A DNA stretch of 15,000 nucleotides from contig CAJNDS010000557.1 in assembly GCA_905221605.1 (NCBI GenBank), forward strand, positions 395,682-410,681, in the 5' to 3' direction. A model generated the notes under the pieces. The model was not told the origin of the DNA, did not search any database, and saw only the letters and a list, made by a program, of their open reading frames with translations. Made by a program: the position numbers and the translations under genes. Each line of letters opens with the position of its first letter. The first letter of the stretch is position 1. The DNA comes from Symbiodinium natans. Its lineage: Eukaryota; Sar; Dinophyceae; Suessiales; Symbiodiniaceae. Of this stretch, positions 8,860 to 15,000 are shown in pieces.

Positions 8860-9710
8860 GAGGAGTTGCAGGGTTTCGGGTGCTAAGTTTGAAACAACAA
8901 TACTAAGCCCAAAAATCCTAAAATCCGCCTGAATAAGCTTTGTTAACTCACAGCCATAGGGTGTGTTTAGCCCTCAAAACCCTAGACGCTGGGGAGTTAT
9001 ATGGTCAGTCCTCCAAAAATATGGTCCCTTTCTGGGGTACCCGAAACAAAAGGGGCTGCCTGAAAGTAAGGACGCCAAAAGGGGGCCCCAGTTTAGAAAA
9101 ACCATCTAGGGCTTGGGGAATAGCGGCATATCTGAAGGGGGCTACGCGAGGTCTTGGGGGTCTATGGTTTAGGGTTTCGGCATTTTGGGGGGCTTCCAGG
9201 CTCCAGAGTTCAGGGTTTAGGACTTAGGGCTTAAGATTTAGGGTTTAGGGGTACTTTTGGATTGTTGGAACCTCCTCCTGAAGCTTCGCCAGGCCCAGAG
9301 ATCCGCAAAGGGCCGCCATTGCCGCGGCCTGTCCACGGCCGGGTCCGGAGTTTAGGGTTTTCGGTGTGGGTGGGAAAGGTTATGTTTTGCCACCCGCCTA
9401 GCTGGCATGGGAAAGAATTTATTCAAAAGGGTGTAGGGTTTAGGGTTTTAGGCTTTTAGGGCTCTAGGGTTTAGGGCTTTAGGGTTTAAGGACTTACGGC
9501 GTTTCGTGGCTACCTGTAGTATCTACGCAAAGACATGTACTCTTGATCTCAGGCAAAAGAAGCCCGGAGTTTGGGTGCCAGGGTCAGTTGAGCTTCCAAC
9601 CCACATGAACAATAAGGTGGATGGTGGGAAGCCTACGCGTTTCGCAGGAGCAGGGGCGTAGGATGTAATCGCTCAGCGACCAGTAGAACCAGATTCGGGG
9701 TTTAGGGTTC
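8860..9710 (+). repeat. Scattered degenerate TTTAGGG tracts in otherwise unique sequence
   Basis: Telomere-like runs lie at about 9165-9180, 9209-9252, 9350-9362, 9431-9490 and 9700-9710, all G-rich on the + strand. The sequence between them has short open frames (8940-9227, 9262-9459), but these run into the repeats and show no coding signal. Positions 9031-9081 are the partner of the diverged repeat at 92-141. Confidence 0.6.
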
Positions 9711-9808
9711 GGATGTTCCCCCTTCTACTAACAGTCCTTACTAGGGATTATAATGGGGGGTACTGCAATCCATATTGAGGACTGTTAGTATAAGGGGGAA
9801 CATCCCAA
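9711..9808. mobile_element. Family A fold-back element, copy A3
   Basis: Arms GGATGTTCCCCCTT and AAGGGGGAACATCCC, with ACTAACAGTCCTTA mirrored by GAGGACTGTTAGTA. The centre is GGATTATAATGGGGGGTACT. It follows directly on a TTTAGGG run. Confidence 0.8.
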
Positions 9809-9863
9809 GGTCTATTAGGGCTTCTAAGGGCTTAGTAGCCCAGTAGCCATACTATAATAAGGG

Positions 9864-9917
9864 CACCCTTTTTTGGGTTGGTTACTGTATAAGGGAACCC
9901 AAAACCAAAAAAAGGGT
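9864..9917. repeat. Short inverted repeat (hairpin)
   Basis: ACCCTTTTTTGGGTTGG pairs with CCAAAACCAAAAAAAGGGT across about 20 bp. It lies about 55 bp right of element A3 and may be a remnant of another fold-back element. Confidence 0.55.
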
Positions 9918-10048
9918 AAAGGGTAGCACTGGGCTACCGAGAGGGCTTTCTGTTCTAGAGCTTCCGGCGGATGTTCTGGGTGCTTGAGGGAACGGTTGTT
10001 GTTCTGGCTGGGAATGGCTCATGGAGGCTGGCTTCGGACTCAGAGACG

Positions 10049-10092
10049 GTTTAGGGTTAGGGTTTAGGGTTGTCTCCATGGTTTAGGGAGTT
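10049..10092 (+). repeat. Short TTTAGGG tracts
   Basis: Three units at 10049-10070 and more around 10081-10095, separated by GTCTCCATG. The flanks AGAGAC and GTCTCC are inverted, not duplicated. Positions 9918-10048 hold no other recognisable feature. Confidence 0.7.
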
Positions 10093-10160
10093 TAGGCTTT
10101 GGGGAGTCTAGGCATGACGGCTAAGAGCGGCAAAGAATGCCAGTGTGGTTCCCTACTCCC

Positions 10161-10219
10161 AAACCTAAACCCTAAACCCTAAACCCTAAACCCTAAACCC
10201 TAAACCCTAAACCCTAAAC
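10161..10219 (-). repeat. Telomere-like tract, clean CCCTAAA array
   Basis: Eight near-perfect CCCTAAA units. The octamer CCCTACTC lies on both sides (10151-10158 and 10220-10227), but five of its bases also belong to the repeat unit. Confidence 0.9.
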
Positions 10220-10409
10220 CCCTACTCACTAAACCACCATCATGCCAGCCTGCCTTTTCTGAGTTTTCGGATTGCTTCGCAAAGAAGCGATGTGCCAGGG
10301 CAGGCCATAGGATCCCAAGGGAGACACCCTCAAGAATGACAAGGAGCCACTGCAATACACAAGGGTCCACATTGCACTTAGCAGCCCTAGCTGCTGCCCT
10401 CTTCGTAGG

Positions 10410-10483
10410 CCCTAAGCCGTAAACCCTAAACACTAACCCTGACAGGCCCTACCAGAGGCCCTAAACCCTAAACCCTAAACCCT
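10410..10483 (-). repeat. Two short CCCTAAA tracts
   Basis: Degenerate units at 10410-10438 and 10458-10483, separated by GACAGGCCCTACCAGAGG. The preceding 10222-10409 carries no credible gene. Confidence 0.75.
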
Positions 10484-11031
10484 TATGTCCCTTTTGCGGA
10501 GGGTGGCCTCCCTTGGAATCCTGTGAGAAGACCGGTTTGCGAACTGGCAGAGCTCCGGGACCCTCGTTCTCAGGAGCCCCTTGTCTGGATGGCTGGCCAC
10601 TCAATTATGGTACCTTTTTGTTCTAAGGGCTTCTATAGCGAAGCATGCTTTGCTGCATTGAATCCTCTTCTAAGCGGGATCACAAAAAGGGACCAGAATT
10701 GAGATAGCTGAGGGCGGATAGTTGCACTCCGACTCATGCCGGCGCATGGGATGAGAGCGTCTCCATCTTGTGCAAGGCTGCCGCGTGCTTGTGCTGCTTC
10801 ACTTGCTTCACGTACTCCTCACGCAAAGGAGATGCGTCCAGTGCTTCAGCTCTCCTACTCTTCGGGGGGACTCGGGGAGTTTAGGACTTGGTGCCCTGTG
10901 TTGGGATTTAGGGTTGTTGGGGAGGGCCAACTTGTCTGCCAACATGGGGCCTTGGAGTCTCCGCTTCTGCTTGCTTTATGCAGTATAAGTTTGGGGTCTA
11001 GGGTCTAGGATCCACATGTAGTGCCATGGGA
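10484..11031. other. Unique sequence, no gene called
   Basis: Two overlapping plus-strand frames (10736-11008 and 10770-10988) are open, but they run into TTTAGGG-like and GGGTCTAGG sequence, and neither shows a motif, so neither was called. Confidence 0.3.
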
Positions 11032-11259
11032 ATTGGGATGTTCCCCCCTACACTAACAGTCCTCAAAAGGGACTATGCTAGGGGGTACTAGAATCCCCTA
11101 GACAAAGGACTAACCTAGGAATAACAAGCTTGCCCTGCTTTGGTCTGAAGGGAATCAATCAGAAGGGAACCCCCAACCCTAAAAAAGGGGAATAAGGGCC
11201 TACTCCGGGGTACTATAATCCCTATTCAGGAGCTGTTAGCATGCGGGGGAACATCTCAA
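11032..11259. mobile_element. Family A element, copy A4, interrupted or composite
   Basis: The left half from 11034 reads TTGGGATGTTCCCCCCTACA through CTAACAGTCC to GGGGGTACTAGAATCCC (11081-11097). About 108 bp follow that do not fit the family. Then CGGGGTACTATAATCCC (11206-11222) resumes the element, ending GGGGGAACATCTCAA. The 17-base stretch on either side of the interruption matches at 15 positions. Either a sequence was inserted with target duplication, or halves of two tandem copies were joined. The interruption contains CTTTGGTCTGAAGG (11138-11151), which also occurs 60 bp left of element A1 (703-716). Confidence 0.65.
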
Positions 11260-11316
11260 CATGGAAGTCTAGAACATTGAGGCCAGGCCTGCCAATCAGC
11301 TCAGCCGGGGTGCCGA

Positions 11317-11467
11317 CCCCTAAACCCTAAACCCTAAACCCTAAACCCTAAACCCTAAACCCTAAACCCCTAAACCCCTAAACCGGCCCTAAACCCCTAA
11401 ACCCCTAAACCCCTAAACCCCTAAACCCCTAAACCTTAAACCTTAAACCCCAAACCCTAAACCCTAA
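11317..11467 (-). repeat. Telomere-like tract with CCCCTAAA sub-array
   Basis: Clean CCCTAAA units, then a block of CCCCTAAA octamers, then CCTTAAA and CCCTAAC variants. The blockwise pattern indicates local duplication of variants. Confidence 0.9.
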
Positions 11468-11495
11468 CCCTGGCATCCTGATGACTTGAAGCCTT

Positions 11496-11609
11496 CTTGA
11501 AAGTTCATGGGTACTTCTAAAGTAGGGTTACAAGTATCCCAAGTAAGGCTATCAGCATAGCTACCCTACTTATAACCCCTACTGTTGTAAGTACCCATGA
11601 ACCGCCAAG
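11496..11609. mobile_element. Family B fold-back element, copy B3
   Basis: The left arm CTTGAAAGTTCATGGGTACTT is matched by AAGTACCCATGAACCGCCAAG at the right end. The pairing extends inward imperfectly through AAAGTAGGG / CCCTACTTATAAC, giving arms of about 45 bp. The right end abuts a CCTAAACCCT unit. Confidence 0.8.
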
Positions 11610-11895
11610 GCCTAAACCCTTGGGAAGCCTAAGCCCACAAACCCATGCCACGCAGCCACGCAGCTAATGTGCCTTTGAGCAGGGTCCCTTTGTCCCTAAA
11701 CCCTAAACTTACGCTAAGCCCATCCCAACTCTGTCCTCCACAACCTTGACAAGGTGCCTAGACCTCGAAGTACGGTTGGGTTGTTTAACGGCCCCAAATC
11801 CGAAAACACCCGCGCCCAACTAAACCCTGCCGTAAACCATAGAGGGGGGGCAGCCATCCGATCCCACAGGCCCGACACTCTGCACCACGGGGGCT
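11610..11895. other. Unique sequence with isolated CCCTAAA units, no gene called
   Basis: A minus-strand frame (11714-11923) is open but runs into the family C element and shows no coding signal. Confidence 0.3.
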
Positions 11896-12045
11896 TCTTA
11901 GGGTAGCTACATGGTCCCTTCATATGGGCCCTTAAAAGGGGATGCCTTATCTACCCCTTACATACCTATAAAACCAAGGGCTCATACTTCAGACCCTTAA
12001 AGCAGGTAAGGGACCACACTAAGGGGCCATGTAACTACCCCAAGA
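11896..12045. mobile_element. Family C fold-back element
   Basis: The left end TCTTAGGGTAGCTACATGG and the right end CCATGTAACTACCCCAAGA are inverted repeats with few mismatches, followed inward by CCCTT / AAGGG. The ends differ from families A and B, and the 100-bp interior is non-coding. This is the only copy in the window, so family status is inferred from structure alone. Confidence 0.7.
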
Positions 12046-12456
12046 GTGATAAAAATGGCAACCCCTAAAATCCATGCTAAGTGTGCCCCTTTGGAGAAGC
12101 AGGGTCCTTCACTTCCATCTTGGCCGCCGACCGCATCTGCTTGGCTTCCTGAAGGCTCGTCTTAATGTTTGGGTTTAGAGCTTAGGGTTTGGGGTTTAGG
12201 GTTTAGGGCTTGAGGGTTTAGGGGTCCAGGGGTTTGGGTTTCGAAGTAGTACACTCGACAACACAGTGGCTAGCTATGGTCGGTTGAGGGTTGCGGGTTA
12301 GGGTTTCGGGCTTAAGTCAGGGTTCAGTGTGTTCGCAGCCTAGGAAGACCGCGAGACCCTCTTCACAAATAACTAACTAAATTAACACAATGTCTAGTCA
12401 AAAAGATAGCAGTATCACTGATCCATTGTGATGTTGAGCACAGGCTCACGGCAGGA
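12046..12456 (+). repeat. Degenerate TTTAGGG tracts in unique sequence
   Basis: TTTAGGG-like units lie at about 12171-12235 and 12291-12312 (TTTAGAGC, TTTGGGG and TTGAGGG variants). The remainder, 12046-12170 and 12313-12456, has no gene or other structure that I can support. Confidence 0.6.
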
Positions 12457-12496
12457 AACCCTAAACCCTAAACCCTAAACCCTAAACCCTAAACCC
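12457..12496 (-). repeat. Telomere-like tract, clean CCCTAAA array
   Basis: Five to six perfect CCCTAAA units with no matching flanks. Confidence 0.9.
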
Positions 12497-12580
12497 ATAT
12501 TCATTTTGGGACTGGGCCTGCGACTTGTGATCCTGACACAGGCCCTGCCGTACTCGAGGCCTTACACCCCCTGTCTCAAT

Positions 12581-12705
12581 GGGAGGTTCATGGGGGTGGG
12601 TTTTGGCTTTAGGGTATATAGGGTTTAAGGTTTAGATTTGCAAGAGTAGCCTACTTCTACCCCGCCTTATAGGTACCCTAATGGACGTATACAAGTACCC
12701 TGAAA
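12581..12705. mobile_element. Probable broken family B element, copy B4
   Basis: GGGAGGTTCATGGG at 12581-12594 matches the family B left end. Positions 12649-12705 resemble the B3 right half (TAGCCTACTT, then CAAGTACCCTGA in place of TAAGTACCCATGA). TTTAGGG-like units at 12608-12637 sit between them, as if telomeric sequence had replaced the centre. Confidence 0.45.
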
Positions 12706-12805
12706 AATGTTCGAACCAGAGTTGCCCTTCTCATAGCCCCTTCTTATGTGTGCCTGATTTCAGCAGGCTCCTCAGCCGGAAGCTCCCAACCCTGGACCCT
12801 GTCCT

Positions 12806-12902
12806 AGACCCTAAACCATTAACCCTAAATCTTAAACCCGAAGCCCTAAACCCCAAGTCCTAAACCCTAAGCCCTAAGCCCTAAGCCCTAAACCCTAAAC
12901 CA
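12806..12902 (-). repeat. Degenerate telomere-like tract, CCCTAAA orientation
   Basis: CCCTAAA units with CCCTAAG (several in a row), CCCGAAG and TCTTAAA variants. Confidence 0.85.
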
Positions 12903-12994
12903 CTATTTTTGCCACCCGCCCAGCACTCTCGCACACTCCGGGTGGGGAGCACTTCAGAGGTCTCTGAGTTCGTCGTTGGACTACTGCAGGGTTT

Positions 12995-13019
12995 AGCTAT
13001 GGGGTTTAGGGTTTAGGGA
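12995..13019 (+). repeat. Short TTTAGGG tract
   Basis: Three units on the + strand, followed at once by ACCCTGAGCCCTAA in the opposite orientation, making a small inverted junction. Confidence 0.75.
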
Positions 13020-13037
13020 CCCTGAGCCCTAATTAGC

Positions 13038-13240
13038 TACATATATATCCACAATACGCACATACTTGCACATATATATATATATATATATGTATATACA
13101 CACGGCTCGGTCAAAACGTGTTCTAATGACGAAGAAGAAGCATTCTTGCTTGTTTCGCTTCTTTTCTCATCTCTTCTTCTTGTTGCTCAGCACACTTTTA
13201 CCTCTCTCACTCTCTCTCGCTCGCTCTCGCTCGCGTACTC
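13038..13240. repeat. TA microsatellite followed by pyrimidine-rich CT/CGCT stretch
   Basis: TA repeats at 13069-13098 are followed by CACAC. Positions 13140-13236 are CT-rich and end in TCTC and GCTC repeats. The plus-strand frame across this stretch is explained by the low-complexity sequence. Confidence 0.75.
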
Positions 13241-13326
13241 ACCCTAAACCCTAAACCCCCAGCCCTGAACCCTAAAACGCACTTCCCCCCCAAAAGCAAA
13301 CCCTAAACCCTAAACCCTAAACCCAA
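13241..13326 (-). repeat. Two CCCTAAA tracts, the second flanked by a 7-bp direct repeat
   Basis: The first tract is at 13241-13277. The second, with four clean units, lies at 13298-13326. CAAAAGC occurs immediately before it (13291-13297) and immediately after it (13327-13333), which resembles a target duplication. Confidence 0.75.
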
Positions 13327-13412
13327 CAAAAGCCATGGAGGCACTTCCGCAGCAGCGGCCGCGGAGAGAACATTCACGCCTGCCTTGCAGCCGGGGCAGT
13401 TGCTTTTTTTGT

Positions 13413-13910
13413 GGGGTTTAGGGTTTAGGGTTTAGGGTTTTCGGGTTTTCGGGTTTTAGGGTTTTAGGGTATTTTGGGGTTTTTTAGGGTTTTGGGGTTT
13501 TGGGGTTTTAGGGTTTTAGGGTTTTAGGGATTTAGGGGTTTTAGGGTTTTAGGTTTTAGGGCTTTAGGGTTTTAGGGCTTTAGGGCTTTAGGGTTTTAGG
13601 GTTTTTAGGGTTTTGGGGTTTTAGGGTTTTAGGGTGTTTAGGGTTTTAGGGTTTTAGGGTTTTAGGGCTTAGGGCTTTAGGGTTTTAGGGTTTAGGGCTT
13701 TAGGGATTTTAGGGTTTTTGGGGTTTAGGGTTTTAGGGTTTTCGGGTTTTAGGGTTTTAGGGTTTAGGGTTTTAGGGCTTTAGGGTTTTAGGGTTTTTAG
13801 GGTTTTAGGGTTTTAGGGTTTTAGGGTTTTAGGGTTTTAGGGTTTTAGGGTTTTAGGGTGTTTAGGGTTTTAGGGTTGTTTTAGGGTTTTTTTAGGGTTT
13901 TAGGGTTTTA
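13413..13910 (+). repeat. Long TTTTAGGG octamer tract
   Basis: Three to four TTTAGGG heptamers at the left edge switch to about 55 units, mainly TTTTAGGG, with TTTTGGGG, TTTTCGGG, CTTTAGGG and TTTTTAGGG variants. The unit is one T longer than in nearly every other tract in the window. Repeated variant blocks suggest growth by slippage or unequal exchange. The G-rich strand has strong quadruplex potential. Confidence 0.95.
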
Positions 13911-14160
13911 TCTATGTACTTCCCAACCCCAAAATGCTATGCTCCTATTGTAAAGCCCCAGAAAGGCTACCCTTTTCTTCAGAAACTGCACCTGGCATCC
14001 TTGTAAGGGCGAATTTGAGAACACATTGAAGCGGGGTTTAGGGTTTAGGGTTTAGGGTTTGGAGTCTCATGATGGTCCGAAGCGATCAGGTGTCCAGTGT
14101 CCAGAGCTAGAGTTTGCAGCTGGCCCAAAAGCTCACCAAAGCCTACTACACATACTAAAC
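13911..14160 (+). repeat. Unique sequence with one clean TTTAGGG tract
   Basis: The tract lies at 14035-14062 (about three and a half units). Its flanks are not duplicated. No gene is seen on either side. Confidence 0.7.
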
Positions 14161-14313
14161 TTGGGATGCTCCTCCTTACACTAACATGCAGTCCTTAATG
14201 GGGATCATAGTACCTTGTAGTATAATCCCTATGAAGGACTGTTAGTATAAGGGGGAACCCTAAACCCGAAACCCTAAACCCTAAACCCCGTTAGTATAAG
14301 GGGGAACATCCCA
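14161..14313. mobile_element. Family A element, copy A5, carrying a telomeric insertion
   Basis: The left arm TTGGGATGCTCCTCCTTACA and the centre GGATCATAGTACC lead into the right arm GGACTGTTAGTATAAGGGGG. At 14258 the arm is cut by a 31-bp CCCTAAA-type tract, after which the last 18 bases of the arm are repeated and the arm runs on to its normal end, ACATCCCAA. Confidence 0.85.
14259..14289 (-). repeat. Telomere-like insertion flanked by perfect 18-bp direct repeats
   Basis: Four CCCTAAA-type units (one is CCCGAAA) lie between two identical copies of GTTAGTATAAGGGGGAAC, at 14241-14258 and 14290-14307. Other family A copies carry this sequence once, so the second copy arose with the insertion. 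Confidence 0.9.
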
Positions 14314-14390
14314 AAACTAAATCCCAAAACCCAAAGCCCTAGCAGATCGCAACCTTGCCCAAGACGTCCTTGGTCGGACCGACCTCCAGG

Positions 14391-14443
14391 GTCATTCAGG
14401 GTCATTCAGGGTTTAGGGTTTAGGGCTTAGGGTTTAGGGTTTA
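14391..14443 (+). repeat. Tandem decamer joined to a TTTAGGG tract
   Basis: GTCATTCAGG occurs twice in tandem (14391-14410), and the second copy runs straight into five TTTAGGG-like units. Confidence 0.8.
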
Positions 14444-14944
14444 AACTTTTCAGAGGCGCAGCAAAGTAGGCACCCGAGAATGTGCCCCAAACCTCACAAC
14501 CCCTAACGCTTAAAGCTCCAATTCATAGACTCAGTGCCCGAGACCCTAAACCCTAATCCTAGACCGTCTTAAGCTAAACGCAAAAAGAAGGGTTCCCAAG
14601 CCCTGAACCCCAAGCCCTGCAAGCCCGTCCAACAGCGGCCCTGGCCACAAATCCCAGCAAACTTATCTTACAGTGGGGGGGGGGGGTGTCCAACATGACT
14701 TGGGTAAAAAAAGTCAGCTTCAGGCCTGCTGAGCCGTTTACCCTTTTTTGCATCCGGGCTCTACGCGATATCTACCAGAACCTGTTTACCCAGAACCCCC
14801 AAAGCCCCGACACTCCAAGAATAACTCACCATACCCCAAACCCGTACCCCTTCAGCCGACAAAAGGAGAACATAAGCGAGTCTAAGGGAGGATTGTACCA
14901 TGCCCCTGAATTTCTTAGAAAGGGTGTGCCCTAAAGGGTATGTT
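14444..14944. other. Mostly unique sequence with a G run, no gene called
   Basis: CCCTAAA-like units lie at about 14542-14560 and 14599-14620. A run of 12 G is at 14675-14686. The plus-strand frame at 14686-14934 starts at the G run and has no motif or coding signal that I can support. Confidence 0.35.
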
Positions 14945-15000
14945 TTGGGATGTTCCCCCTTATTAGTCGGGATTATAGTAACCCCCTATTCTAATCCCTA
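14945..15000. mobile_element. Family A fold-back element, copy A6, cut by the window end
   Basis: The left arm is TTGGGATGTTCCCCCTTATT, followed by GGGATTATAGTAACCCCCTA. The ACTAACAGTCC part of the arm is shortened. The CCCCC in the centre puts this copy in the same orientation as A2. The right arm lies beyond the window. Confidence 0.7.

Noticed and set aside
12681-12863. Plus-strand frame with a PKPLTLNLKP-type product
   Set aside because: The repeated peptide is simply translated CCCTAAA repeat, a common source of false proteins in such genomes.
13066-13254. Plus-strand frame across TA and CT repeats
   Set aside because: The open frame is explained by low-complexity sequence without stop codons.
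13413-13910. CRISPR-like or other array with spacers
   Set aside because: The units are contiguous 7- to 9-base telomeric variants with no spacers.

Overview
The window looks like nuclear DNA from a eukaryote with plant-type (TTTAGGG) telomeric repeats, most likely a dinoflagellate of the Symbiodiniaceae kind. Degenerate TTTAGGG/CCCTAAA tracts are scattered through two thirds of the window. The one convincing gene appears to be split by short introns whose two ends share the same few bases. A green alga or another alveolate cannot be excluded, and no complete dinoflagellate spliced-leader relic was found. There are no prokaryotic features, and no tRNA or rRNA gene was recognised.

Layout. Positions 1-2340 are repeat-rich and non-coding: telomere-like tracts on both strands, two different fold-back (MITE-like) elements, a TA/TATG microsatellite and a 17-base C run. 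Positions about 2341-7490 are an island free of telomeric repeats that holds all the credible coding sequence, all on the minus strand. The main gene (3200-5687) can be read as five exons that stay in frame and give a 520-residue protein: an N-terminal half with about six or seven membrane segments, then a soluble tail with a Cys/His-containing stretch and an acidic C-terminus. Its family was not recognised. Further upstream on the same strand (5796-6650) three open stretches in different frames have coding-like composition. They may be exons of the same gene, of a second gene, or of a decayed copy.

Positions 7490-15000 return to repeats. At least 20 telomere-like tracts alternate in orientation in blocks, including a 500-bp run of an eight-base variant (TTTTAGGG). 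Among them lie further copies of the fold-back families: family A (TTGGGATGTTCCCCC ends, six copies in the window), family B (GGAGGTTCATGG ends, three copies and a probable broken one) and a single family C element.

The most unusual feature is at 14241-14307. A 31-bp CCCTAAA tract sits inside the right arm of a family A element, flanked on both sides by the same perfect 18-bp sequence. This looks like a telomeric insertion at a staggered break with target duplication, and it suggests how such tracts spread through this genome. No interaction between genes can be inferred, since only one gene is well supported.
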